From an uncultured Collinsella sp. (lineage in GTDB: Bacteria > Actinomycetota > Coriobacteriia > Coriobacteriales > Coriobacteriaceae), in the NCBI GenBank assembly GCA_900766165.1, contig CAAFUK010000065.1, forward strand, positions 1 through 64,000: a stretch of DNA of 64,000 bases, read 5' to 3'. The stretch's first letter is position 1. Each line of letters starts with the position of its first letter. This document shows positions 1-10,701 of the stretch, one piece after another. A model generated the notes under the pieces. That model saw nothing but the letters and a program-made list of their open reading frames with translations, did not search any database and was not told the DNA's origin. Made by a program: the position numbers and the translations under genes.

Positions 1-22
1 CAGACGTGTGCTCTTCCGATCT
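1..22. other. Illumina adapter remnant at contig end
   Basis: The first 22 bases match the 3' end of the Illumina TruSeq read-2 adapter exactly; the run ends in GCTCTTCCGATCT. Genuine transketolase coding sequence on the minus strand starts right after it at base 23. These bases are therefore not genomic. They show that the sequence begins at an untrimmed contig end from a short-read assembly. Confidence 0.97.
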
Positions 23-683
23 CCGTTGCCGAGAGGCCCTGCGCGGCCAGCAAGGCGGCGGCGTCCACGGCATGGCGGACCATCTCGCCGGTGGCGACGA
101 TCGTCACATCGGTGCCGCGGCGCACCCAAGTGGCGCGGTCCATCTGAAACGGGCACTCATCCTCGGTGTACACGTCCTCGACCGGGTTGCGCCCCACGCG
201 GATGTAGGCCGGCTTGTTGTCGGCGACCAGGGCGCGCACGAGCTCGGCGGTCTGAAAACGATCGCTCGGCAGATACACGCGCATGTTCGGGATAGCGCTC
301 ATGGCGGCGATATCCTGCGCGGAGTGATGGCTCATGCCCAGAGCGCCGTAGGACACGCCGCCCGAGATGCCGATGAGCTTGACGTTGGTGTTGGAGTACG
401 AAACGTCGACCTTGCACTGCTCATACGAGCGCGTGGTCACAAAGGACGCCGGCGAGGCGGCCCAGGCCTTCTTGCCGCACGAAGCCATGCCGGCGGCGAT
501 ACTCACCAGGTCCTGCTCGGCGATGCCGACCTCGACGGACTGCTGGGGATACTGATCGAAGAACGGCGTGAGCGATGCGGAGCCGCGGGAGTCGGAGCAC
601 AGGACGACGATGTCCTTATCGGTCTTGGCGGCCTCGAGCAGCGTGTCGCAGATAACCTTGCGGTTGGCGATCTTGTTAGCCAT
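23..683 (-). CDS. Transketolase, C-terminal subunit (3'-truncated by contig end)
   Basis: This is the C-terminal half of a split transketolase, holding the pyrimidine-binding domain and the transketolase C domain. It begins MANKIANRKVICDTLLEA and carries the family segment VEVGIAEQDLVSIAAG, whose Glu normally activates thiamine diphosphate. About 220 codons are present, against roughly 310 for the family, so the C-terminus is lost at the contig end. The ATG at 683 overlaps the stop of the N-terminal subunit by 8 bases, so the two are probably translationally coupled and form one heteromeric enzyme. It acts in the non-oxidative pentose phosphate pathway in the cytoplasm. Confidence 0.93.
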
Positions 684-1512
684 TGATGGCCTCCTTATGG
701 GCAGCGAAATCGGCGATGATCTGGGCATATTCCTCATCGTTGGGCAGGTGATGATGCCAGGCGGCCTTGTCCTCCATAACGGGCGAGCCATAGCCCTTCA
801 CCGTGTTGAGGATGATGACCGTGGGCTTTCCGCTGGTCTCGGCCGCAAGCGTCAGCGCGGCGTCGATGGCCTGGATGTCGTTGCCCGGAATGGAGAGCAC
901 GTTCCAGCCGAAGGCGGCCCAGCGCTCCTCCTGCGAATCCTGCTTCATGACGTCCTCGGTGCTGCCGCTGATCTGCAGGCGGTTGCGGTCCACGAGCGCG
1001 CACAGGTTATCGAGCTGGTAGTTGCCGCCGCTCATGGCGCCCTCCCAGACCGAGCCCTCGGCAAGCTCGCCGTCGCCCATGATGGTGTAGACGCGGTAGT
1101 CGCGGCCGTCCATCTTGCCGGCAAGCGCCATGCCGACGGCCACGGGCAGGCCATGGCCCAGCGAACCGGAGTTCATCTCGATGCCCTTGAGCTTGTTGTT
1201 GGGATGCCCGATGTAGGGGCTGCCGAACTTGGAGAAGCGGGCCTTGACGTCGTCGAGGTCCAGATAGCCCTCGTGGCAGAGCACCGCGTAGTATGCCTCC
1301 ATGGCGTGGCCCTTGGAGAGCACGAAACGGTCGCGGTCGGGATCGTCGACGGTTTCGGGCGAAATGTTAAGGTGGTTGGCATAGAGGGTCATGAGGGCGT
1401 CGATCACCGACATGTCGCCGCCAATATGGCCGCCGGCGCCGGCCATGATGATGTCGACGCAATCGCGGCAAAGGTCCCAACGCAGGGACTCAAGCTCTTC
1501 GATAGTTGCCAT
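676..1512 (-). CDS. Transketolase, N-terminal subunit
   Basis: A 278-residue thiamine-diphosphate-binding half of a split transketolase. Visible signatures are KGHAMEAYYAVL near the N-terminus, GSLGHGLPVAVGMALAGK, and the ThDP/Mg motif GDGELAEGSVWEGAM followed by NLCALVDRNRLQ. Length fits the family. The ribosome site AGGAGAG sits at the end of the upstream isomerase-like gene, whose stop is two bases away. This and the C-terminal half form the tail of an operon controlled, by inference, by the LacI-type protein at 3174-4184. Split transketolases next to sugar isomerase genes often serve a dedicated pentose or ketose route. Confidence 0.95.
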   Translation of the reverse strand: MATIEELESLRWDLCRDCVDIIMAGAGGHIGGDMSVIDALMTLYANHLNISPETVDDPDRDRFVLSKGHAMEAYYAVLCHEGYLDLDDVKARFSKFGSPYIGHPNNKLKGIEMNSGSLGHGLPVAVGMALAGKMDGRDYRVYTIMGDGELAEGSVWEGAMSGGNYQLDNLCALVDRNRLQISGSTEDVMKQDSQEERWAAFGWNVLSIPGNDIQAIDAALTLAAETSGKPTVIILNTVKGYGSPVMEDKAAWHHHLPNDEEYAQIIADFAAHKEAING

Positions 1513-1514
1513 TT

Positions 1515-2915
1515 CTACTCTCCTCGCAGGTAGGCTTTGACGTCTTCTTCAATGGGGTCGTACAGGTCGGGCTGGATGCCGATGTACTTGCACGCCTCGT
1601 AGAGCACCGGCACCACGTTGGCGTGAATAGCGACGCAGTGGTGAATGTAGGGACCCTCGATGATCTTGGCCTCGAGGCGCTTGAGGTTTTCGACCTCGAC
1701 CCACAGGTAGGTGCCCATGCCGGCCGGGCCGTCGATGCCGCGGGCGTTGCCCAGCAGCAGCGAATACTCGCCGTTGTCGCCGTCAAAGCGGGCAAGGGTG
1801 AGATCGCCGTGTTTGGCCTCGGCCGTCAGCGCGCCGGGGTGGTCGAAAGCCAGCGGGTAGGTGAGCTTGGGCTTGACGGCCGCGCAGCTGCAGGGCCAGG
1901 GGCCGCAGTGCTGCAGCAGCTCGCCGTTCTCGTTATCGGGATGGCGCACGGTCCAGTCGGCGAACATGCCGCGGTGACGGCCCAGGTCGGCGGCCTCGAC
2001 CATCAGCGCGGTGATGGCGCCGTGGATATCGGTCTCGCATACGATGGGAATGCCCATCTCGTTGAGGATGGCGTTGGCGGCGCAGGGCATAATGCCCAGC
2101 TCGTCCTGCAGGGCGTTCCAGCACTGGATGGCGCCGGCGTTGCAGCCGTACTTCTCGACCAGACGCTTCATGGCGATGGCGAGTCCTGCGACCGCGGGGA
2201 CCTTGTCCTCGGGGATGCAGATCTCAAAGCTGTCGGCGATGTGGGCGAGCATGGCGGCCATGGCTTGCTCGTCGGCCTGGGCGTCGCGCACGGCCTGAAC
2301 AAGCTCGGTCATGGGGATAGGCGAAAGCTGGATGTTGAACTTCTCGAGCAGCTCGCCCTCGTTGCACATGGTCGACCAGAAGTCGAATGGACGGGTGGCC
2401 ATCTGCAGGATGCGGGTGTGCTTGAAGGTCTTGACCACGTTGCAAACGGCCAAAAAGTTCCAAACGCCGCGCTCGAACTCGGGGTCGGTCAGGCGGCAGT
2501 TGGTCATGTAGGTGAAGGGAACCTGGAAGCGGCGCAGGACCTTGCCGGTGGCGAACAGACCGCACTGGCTATCGCGCAGGCGCGTGCCGTCGGGCTCGGG
2601 GCGCTCGTCGCGCGGGCCCCACAGCAGCACGGGCAGGCCGAGCTCGCGGGCAAGGCGAGCGCAAACGTACTCGGTGCCAAAGTTGGCGTGGCACAGCATA
2701 ATGCCATCGACGCCCTCGGCGCGGAATTTCTTGACGATAGGCTCAATGTGGCTGTCGTCGAACAGCAGGCCCTCGTCATTGATGTCGTCGATATCCACGA
2801 TGTCGACGCCGATCTCGCGCAGGCGATCAGCCGTCAGGCCGCGATACTTGATTGCGTCCGGCGCGCTAAAGATGCTGCGGCGCGTGGGCACAAAGCCGAG
2901 CTTGATCTTGTCCAT
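1515..2915 (-). CDS. L-fucose/L-arabinose isomerase family protein
   Basis: A 466-residue cytoplasmic protein resembling the FucI/AraA isomerase fold family. Supporting segments are LGFVPTRRSIFS at the start, DGIMLCHANFGTEYVCARLAREL, LLWGPRDERPEPDGTRLRDSQCG, and a C-terminal half with conserved Glu and His positions typical of Mn-dependent aldose-ketose isomerases (CETDIHGAITALM, FADWTVRH). The exact sugar cannot be read from sequence. It is the first gene of an operon with the split transketolase, which suggests conversion of an unusual aldose to a ketose for transketolase. The start has a strong AGGGGAGGA site. Upstream DNA is crowded with TGTTTA/TAAACA half-sites. Confidence 0.8.
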   Translation of the reverse strand: MDKIKLGFVPTRRSIFSAPDAIKYRGLTADRLREIGVDIVDIDDINDEGLLFDDSHIEPIVKKFRAEGVDGIMLCHANFGTEYVCARLARELGLPVLLWGPRDERPEPDGTRLRDSQCGLFATGKVLRRFQVPFTYMTNCRLTDPEFERGVWNFLAVCNVVKTFKHTRILQMATRPFDFWSTMCNEGELLEKFNIQLSPIPMTELVQAVRDAQADEQAMAAMLAHIADSFEICIPEDKVPAVAGLAIAMKRLVEKYGCNAGAIQCWNALQDELGIMPCAANAILNEMGIPIVCETDIHGAITALMVEAADLGRHRGMFADWTVRHPDNENGELLQHCGPWPCSCAAVKPKLTYPLAFDHPGALTAEAKHGDLTLARFDGDNGEYSLLLGNARGIDGPAGMGTYLWVEVENLKRLEAKIIEGPYIHHCVAIHANVVPVLYEACKYIGIQPDLYDPIEEDVKAYLRGE

Positions 2916-2935
2916 GTACGTCCTCCCCTAATCAC

Positions 2936-3060
2936 ATGTTCAGTAAACAGACGCATGTTTCGTTTTGTTCTGTTTACTAAATGTTTTACTCTACTGTTTA
3001 GAAGTTTAACGCGAAATACCCGTAGATGGTAGAGAAATCAGCCTAAACGGTATGTAAACA
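2936..3060 (-). promoter_or_regulatory. Operator-like cluster upstream of the isomerase/transketolase operon
   Basis: This AT-rich stretch contains repeated half-sites: CAGTAAACAG at 2941-2950, its near mirror CTGTTTACTA at 2970-2979, ACTGTTTAG near 2993-3001, and CTAAAC/GTAAAC at about 3042-3058. A very similar TTCTGTTTAG element lies in front of the LacI-type gene. By inference these are binding sites for that regulator. A precise promoter could not be assigned. Confidence 0.6.
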
Positions 3061-3081
3061 AACTGAACATACAAGGGCATC

Positions 3082-3108
3082 AAAAAGAGGGCCCCGAAGG
3101 ACCCTCTC
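3082..3108 (-). terminator. Rho-independent terminator of the lacI-type gene
   Basis: On the minus strand the hairpin AGAGGG...CCCTCT, with a GGTCC/GGCC inner part, is followed by TTTTTG. It lies 66 bases past the stop of the LacI-family gene. Confidence 0.85.
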
Positions 3109-3173
3109 TTAGTAGCGTTATGTATGGCTGCCTTAGCGAGCTTTACCTCCCTACGGCCTAGCGTTGCCTTTGC

Positions 3174-4184
3174 CTAGATCTCACGCACGCTTTGGCGCTC
3201 GACAAAATAGGTCGACACGGCCGTCTTGCAGGTATAGCTCTTGGGGTTGCGGATGTTGCCCACCAGGCGACGCACCGCGATCTCGCCCACCTCGTGCTTG
3301 GGAACATGCACCGTGGTGAGCGGCGGGTTGGAGAAGGCGCCCAAAGACAGGTCGTCAAAGCCGATGATCGAGACATCCTCGGGCACGCGAATACCGTGCT
3401 CGTTGAACGCGCGCATGGCGCCCACGGCGAGCACGTCGTTCTCGGCAAAGAAAGCCGTCGGCAGATCGTCGCGCGAGACGTTGTCGAGCCACACGCCCAT
3501 GTCGTGATAAGCGCCCTCGAGCGTGGTACCCAGCGTGACGTGCCATGCCGGGTTGGCCTCAAGATCCGCGTCCTCAAGCGCTTGGCGATAGCCGCGCTCG
3601 CGGTCCTTAAAGTTGCGGATCCGAAGGTCGCCCGCCAGATAGCCGATTTGCCTGTGGCCTTTCTCGATAAGGTAATCCACGGCACGCAGCACCGAATCGG
3701 TGTTGGCGATGACTACGGCATCGAAGTACTGGCGATCGCTCCAGCCGTCGAGCACAATCAGGTGGGCGGCAGCGTCGGCGAACAGGGCGTAGTCCTCCTC
3801 GCCCAGCTCGGTACCCATCAGCACGATGGCGGCCGACGGGTCGGCGATCAGGCCCTCGACCTGCGGGCGCACGGCGTCCAGGTCGCTAAAGTCGAGCGAG
3901 ACAAAGCTCGTGCTCATGCCGTGGCGACGCGCCTGGCGCTCCACGCCCTCGATGACCGCGGGATGGAAGGTGCTCTCGTCCAGGATGGCGCCCGTCTTGC
4001 GCGCAAGCACAAACTGGATGCTCTCGAGCTGCGTCGACTGCTGATAGCCAAGCGACTGCGCGCACTCCAGGATGACCTTGGCGGTCTCCTCGCTCACGCT
4101 GCGCTTGCGGTTGAGCGCGTTGGACACGGTTGCGGGCGAAAAGCCGGTAATGCGGCTGATCTCGCGGACGCTTGCTTTAGCCAT
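3174..4184 (-). CDS. LacI-family transcriptional regulator
   Basis: A 336-residue repressor of the LacI/GalR family. The N-terminal helix-turn-helix VREISRITGFSPATVSNALN is followed by the hinge and a periplasmic-binding-protein-like sensor domain (VLMGTELGEEDYA, IGYLAGDLRIRNFKDRERGY, AFFAENDVLAVGAM, VSIIGFDDLSLGAF). I chose the ATG at 4184 (MAKAS) because AGGGGGA lies five bases upstream and the HTH then sits at residue 4 as usual; the frame stays open further upstream. It probably senses a sugar and represses the isomerase-transketolase operon and itself, judging from shared motifs at 2936-3060 and 4264-4313. Confidence 0.93.
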   Translation of the reverse strand: MAKASVREISRITGFSPATVSNALNRKRSVSEETAKVILECAQSLGYQQSTQLESIQFVLARKTGAILDESTFHPAVIEGVERQARRHGMSTSFVSLDFSDLDAVRPQVEGLIADPSAAIVLMGTELGEEDYALFADAAAHLIVLDGWSDRQYFDAVVIANTDSVLRAVDYLIEKGHRQIGYLAGDLRIRNFKDRERGYRQALEDADLEANPAWHVTLGTTLEGAYHDMGVWLDNVSRDDLPTAFFAENDVLAVGAMRAFNEHGIRVPEDVSIIGFDDLSLGAFSNPPLTTVHVPKHEVGEIAVRRLVGNIRNPKSYTCKTAVSTYFVERQSVREI

Positions 4185-4263
4185 CGTTCCCCCTAGCATC
4201 GGTCGCGGCCGAGCATCGTGGCTTGACCGCCCCGTGGCTCGGCAACTAAACGACCGCAAATTC

Positions 4264-4313
4264 AATCTAAACAGAATAGTAAATGTTTAATAGCTAGTTT
4301 AGCCTGTTGTCAA
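4264..4313 (-). promoter_or_regulatory. Promoter and autoregulatory operator of the lacI-type gene
   Basis: A perfect -35 hexamer TTGACA occurs on the minus strand at 4308-4313. Downstream lie TAAACA and GTTTAG half-sites (TTCTGTTTAG at about 4267-4276, TTAAACATTTA at about 4280-4290) that match the cluster before the isomerase operon. The -10 is ambiguous. The overlap of half-sites and promoter suggests autorepression. Confidence 0.55.
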
Positions 4314-4366
4314 GCGAAGTGGCACGACTATTCCCCCAACGGGCGCATTTGTCCATCTTAACGTTA

Positions 4367-7380
<3,014 letters not shown>

Positions 7381-7426
7381 CATTGGCTCCTTTGCACAAT
7401 CTTGGCTTACTGTTCGAATCGGCAAA

Positions 7427-7459
7427 GGTCATGCCCCGAATGGCTACGGGTTACAATCC
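7427..7459 (-). promoter_or_regulatory. RAT antiterminator site between bglG-type and PTS genes
   Basis: Minus-strand RNA reads GGATTGTAACCCG at the 5' side and GGGGCATGACC at the 3' side, with a CCCG/CGGG stem inside. This is the layout of ribonucleic antiterminator sites bound by BglG/LicT proteins. It overlaps the stop codon of the antiterminator gene: the last codons AAA GGA TTG TAA form its left part. No convincing U-run terminator overlaps it. Confidence 0.7.
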
Positions 7460-8290
7460 TTTTTTGGAGATGATCCGGTTGAGATGGATCATCAGATAGA
7501 GTTCCTCCTCCTCGGAGAGCGTGGCGTCCCACGTTTCACGACAATAGGAACCGATATGCTTCACGCACTCTGCCAACTGCGGAAACTCCTCACGAAAGTT
7601 CTTGTACATCTGCATGTTGGCGCTGTTCAGCGACTCGCCGGCTTGAATGCGCTTGAACAGGTACCGCAGATGCGTGGCGAAGCGGGTGAAATCAAAGGAA
7701 TCGCGGTCGACAATAATGCGGAAATCGCTTTCGAGAATCTCGATAACGTCCTCGAGCATATCGTCGAACTGCTTTGCGGGCTCGGCCGTGGCTTTGACGG
7801 CTTCAACAACCCGTGCGTTCACGAGATTCATCGCAATACTGGCAATCTCATCCTTGGGAAGCCGCTCTCCGAGCTCCTTCTCGAGTCGCATGACGATAAA
7901 CTGGGCAGCCTTGTATTCCTTCGGATACGTCTCCCGCACTTCATAGGCAAGAGGCATCGCGATGCGGACCCCCTTTTGGGCTCGCGCAACGGCAAACGAC
8001 AGGTGATCAGCCATGAACAGCGTCGCATTGGTCGAGAGGTCGTAGGGCAGTTCGTTGGCAACGATGTCCATAACTTTCGCCGCAAACATCACGATATCCG
8101 AGGGAAGATCCCTCATGACATCTTGTCCTTTAGGATCAATGTCGTAAAACGTATGCTCGATTTTAGAAAGAGGGAGCTCTCGAGGAAAATCTCCGCCGAA
8201 ACCGACGCCCCTGCCCATGGCGATGACATCTCGCCCCTGTCCGTCACGGCAAAGAACCGCGTTGTTGTTAAGCTTTTTAATTGCAAGCAT
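7451..8290 (-). CDS. BglG/LicT-family transcriptional antiterminator
   Basis: A 279-residue RNA-binding regulator. The N-terminal co-antiterminator domain (MLAIKKLNNNAVLCRDGQG, then GRGVGFG) is followed by two PTS regulation domains. Conserved histidines are visible in FMADHLSFAVAR and NLVNARVVEAV-type contexts of PRD1, and in CVKHIGSYCRETWD and LYLMIHLNRI of PRD2. Such proteins bind RAT RNA and prevent terminator folding when the sugar-specific PTS is active. The start at 8290 has AAAGGAGG upstream. It heads the beta-glucoside operon and its stop lies inside a RAT site. Confidence 0.94.
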   Translation of the reverse strand: MLAIKKLNNNAVLCRDGQGRDVIAMGRGVGFGGDFPRELPLSKIEHTFYDIDPKGQDVMRDLPSDIVMFAAKVMDIVANELPYDLSTNATLFMADHLSFAVARAQKGVRIAMPLAYEVRETYPKEYKAAQFIVMRLEKELGERLPKDEIASIAMNLVNARVVEAVKATAEPAKQFDDMLEDVIEILESDFRIIVDRDSFDFTRFATHLRYLFKRIQAGESLNSANMQMYKNFREEFPQLAECVKHIGSYCRETWDATLSEEEELYLMIHLNRIISKKGL

Positions 8291-8322
8291 GGTGAACCTC
8301 CTTTCAAGAACACTCACAGAAA

Positions 8323-8364
8323 AAGGCATGATAGCCAATAGCAGTGCTATTGCGGTCATGCCTT
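8323..8364 (-). terminator. Leader terminator controlled by antitermination
   Basis: On the minus strand AAGGCATGA and TCATGCCTT form a stem followed by TTTC. Inside the loop AATAGCA/TGCTATT adds a second helix. The 5' arm overlaps the 3' half of the RAT site at 8354-8376, the classical mutually exclusive arrangement. Confidence 0.85.
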
Positions 8365-8376
8365 ACGTAACAATCC
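8354..8376 (-). promoter_or_regulatory. RAT antiterminator site in the bglG-type leader
   Basis: Minus-strand RNA begins GGATTGTTACG and ends GGCATGACC, matching the RAT consensus pattern. Its 3' half is the 5' arm of the leader terminator, so binding of the antiterminator would block that terminator. Confidence 0.85.
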
Positions 8377-8392
8377 GTGTTGTATTGCTCTT

Positions 8393-8422
8393 GGGCATGC
8401 CTCCACACAGGAGTAACAATCC
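8393..8422 (-). promoter_or_regulatory. Second RAT-like site in the bglG-type leader
   Basis: Minus-strand RNA begins GGATTGTTACTCC and ends GGAGGCATGCCC; CTCC/GGAG can pair inside it. It lies just downstream of the predicted transcription start and shares both conserved ends with the sites at 8354 and 7427. No separate U-run terminator is evident for it. Confidence 0.65.
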
Positions 8423-8436
8423 AAGATGCAGAATTC

Positions 8437-8442
8437 ATTATA
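8437..8442 (-). promoter_or_regulatory. -10 element of the beta-glucoside operon
   Basis: A perfect TATAAT on the minus strand is preceded by GC. Transcription would begin near 8430, only about eight bases before the first RAT-like site. The -35 region (ATGGTC at a 17-bp distance) is weak. Confidence 0.6.
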
Positions 8443-8539
8443 GCGCTCTCCCCGCCCCGGGGACCATCGGGCTGGCGAACGGTAGATGTCGGCCCGCCAG
8501 CGGCCACATCGAGCAGATGGGCGTGCTTCGATCCCAAGC

Positions 8540-9514
8540 CTAGCCTAGGATGCGGGCCATGCGCGCCTTGAACTCGGACAGAAAGCGCGGGGCATCCACG
8601 GTGAGCGCCACGAGCGCGCTCTTATCCGGGTCGGACAGTCGGTGTTCGTCGCAGATAGTGCGGCCGCGATACTCGCCGAGCAGGTCGACGCGCAAGTTGC
8701 AACCAAGTGCGCCCACGAGCGTGGGATCAATCGCCACGGCAACGGCAAGCGGATCGTGCAGCGCGCAGCCGCCCAGGTAAGGGGCGTTCATCTCGTACGA
8801 GCCAATGTAGTGCTCGACCATGCTCGCAAACGCGCAGCCAGCCATAGTGCCCGAGCCCGTCCAGCCGGCAACGTCGCGGCGCGTGAGCACCACGCGATGC
8901 GTCACATCCAGGCCCACCATGGTGAGCTTGCGGCCCGAGCGCAGCACGGCATCGGCCGCCTCGGGATCGCTTGCCATGTTGGCCTCGGCGCCCGCACTCA
9001 CGTTTCCGGGCACGGTCAGGGCGCCGCCCATCACGACCACGCGACCGATAGACATCATCGCCGCCGCATCGCGCTCCAAGGCAAGTGCCAGGTTGGAGAG
9101 CGGACCGGTCGCCACGTAGATCAGATCGGAGCCATAGGTGCGCGCGGCATCGATCAGATAATCGACCGCCGCGTTGCCATCAGCCGACGTCGCCCCCACC
9201 GGCTCGTACGGCGACGCGGGCACGCTCGCCCCGCCAATGCCGTTCTTGCCGTGGATGAGCGTGGTGGACGCCGGCGGTGTATAGGGCTCAGTCGCCTTAA
9301 TGGGACGATCGGCGCCCAGGTACACCGGAATCTCGGGGCGACCCAGCAGATCGAGCACTGCCAGGCAGTTGTGCGCCGATTGCTCGACGCGCACGTTGCC
9401 AAAGCACGTGGTGATGCCGACGAGCTCCACCTCGGGGCTCGCGATGGCATAGGCAAGCGCCATCGCATCATCCACACCCATATCCAGATCAAGGATCAGC
9501 TTCTTGGTTGCCAT
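8540..9514 (-). CDS. Inosine/uridine-preferring nucleoside hydrolase
   Basis: A 324-residue enzyme of the nucleoside hydrolase family that cleaves the N-glycosidic bond of ribonucleosides. The calcium-binding Asp cluster is present as LDLDMGVDDAMALAYA at the N-terminus. Later signatures include IYVATGPLSNLALAL, VVVMGGALTVPGNVSAGAEANMASDPEAA and the late HDPLAVAVAI. It starts four bases after the ribokinase stop, so the pair forms an operon: released ribose can be phosphorylated by the neighbour. Base preference cannot be told from sequence. Confidence 0.93.
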   Translation of the reverse strand: MATKKLILDLDMGVDDAMALAYAIASPEVELVGITTCFGNVRVEQSAHNCLAVLDLLGRPEIPVYLGADRPIKATEPYTPPASTTLIHGKNGIGGASVPASPYEPVGATSADGNAAVDYLIDAARTYGSDLIYVATGPLSNLALALERDAAAMMSIGRVVVMGGALTVPGNVSAGAEANMASDPEAADAVLRSGRKLTMVGLDVTHRVVLTRRDVAGWTGSGTMAGCAFASMVEHYIGSYEMNAPYLGGCALHDPLAVAVAIDPTLVGALGCNLRVDLLGEYRGRTICDEHRLSDPDKSALVALTVDAPRFLSEFKARMARILG

Positions 9515-9518
9515 TGTT

Positions 9519-10514
9519 CTACTCCGCTTCTCCGTCTACATCCAAACCGTCTAAACCAAACTTGTGCTCGACTTCCGCACGCGTGGGAATTGATTGCTGA
9601 GCGCCCAGGCGCGACACCGTCACCGCCGAGGCGCGAGCGCCCGCCGCCATGCACTCAAAGAGCGGCAGGCCCTCCAGACGAGCTGCCGCCAACGCGCCGA
9701 TAAACGTATCGCCCGCGGCCGTCGTATCGACCACCGCGCTCGAAAGCGCCGGCATGCGCAGCGGCTCACCGCCATCGCCGAGCGTAACCGAGCCGGCGCC
9801 GCCCAACGTGATGACCGCAGCCCCGGCGCCCTTGTCGAGCAGCGCATTGAGCGCGGCGACGCAACTCGCATCATCCGTAGGCAGAACGCCCGTCAGCACC
9901 TGGCACTCGGTCTCGTTGGGGCAGACCAGGTCGACCGCTGGCCACGCTCCTGCCGGCAAATCGCAGGCGGGCGCAGGGTTAAAGACCGTATAGAACCCCA
10001 GCTCGTGAGCGCAAGCAAGCGCCTCGGCCGTCGCTGCAAGGTCACATTCGCCCTGGGCGATAAAGACGCTTCCGGCAGCCGGGGCAAACTCGCTGGCATC
10101 GCCGTCGAGCCCGTCGGCCACCAAGCGCCTCAGTGCGCGGGCAACGTCCTCGCCCGCAAGCGCATGGTTGGCGCCCGGCGACAGCACGATGCGGTTGTCG
10201 CTCTCGCAGCGAATGATAGTCGCGGTACCGGTCTCCACGTCATCGCGACGCGCCACAAACTCAACGCCCACGCCGGCATCCTGGAGCCCTGCCACAAGCG
10301 CATCGCCAAAGGTATCGCGCCCAACAGCGCCAATCATGCACGTGCGCGCACCCATGCGCGCAGCGGCAACGGCCTGGTTAGCGCCCTTGCCACCAGCGTT
10401 GGTGATAAAACCGCTACCGCCAACGGTCTCGCCCGCACGCGGCATGCGCTCGCACGCCACCGAAAGGTCCATGTTCATGCTGCCGAACACCGCAACGATG
10501 CTGTGATCCGCCAT
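9519..10514 (-). CDS. rbsK: Ribokinase
   Basis: A 331-residue PfkB-family sugar kinase. The N-terminal signature NAGGKGANQAVAAARMGA and the C-terminal catalytic motif VDTTAAGDTFIGALAA with the base Asp are intact. I placed the start at 10514 (MADHSIVAVFGSMNMDL) after GGAGG; the frame runs on upstream without similarity. It converts ribose to ribose 5-phosphate. The pairing with nucleoside hydrolase points to nucleoside salvage rather than free ribose uptake, and no ribose transporter is adjacent. Confidence 0.92.
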   Translation of the reverse strand: MADHSIVAVFGSMNMDLSVACERMPRAGETVGGSGFITNAGGKGANQAVAAARMGARTCMIGAVGRDTFGDALVAGLQDAGVGVEFVARRDDVETGTATIIRCESDNRIVLSPGANHALAGEDVARALRRLVADGLDGDASEFAPAAGSVFIAQGECDLAATAEALACAHELGFYTVFNPAPACDLPAGAWPAVDLVCPNETECQVLTGVLPTDDASCVAALNALLDKGAGAAVITLGGAGSVTLGDGGEPLRMPALSSAVVDTTAAGDTFIGALAAARLEGLPLFECMAAGARASAVTVSRLGAQQSIPTRAEVEHKFGLDGLDVDGEAE

Positions 10515-10656
10515 GGAAACCTCCTCGTCTTCAGGCTTTGCGCCCACCGTCGACCAACGATTGTGCACTCTCGCACCCCCTATAACTTTAGTCCACTTTG
10601 ATGTGGACGCGCGCTTGAGCTTACGCCAGCAGCAAGCATTCACAGGGGCAGGCAGC

Positions 10657-10662
10657 TACAAT
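10657..10662 (+). promoter_or_regulatory. -10 element for the acyltransferase gene
   Basis: TACAAT lies 40 bases before the ATG at 10702. The -35 region is poor. The same TACAAT element appears before the histidine kinase and coaX genes in this window. Confidence 0.4.
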
Positions 10663-10701
10663 GAATACGTGCTGATTATTCTCGTCATTGGATGATGTTT
10701 T

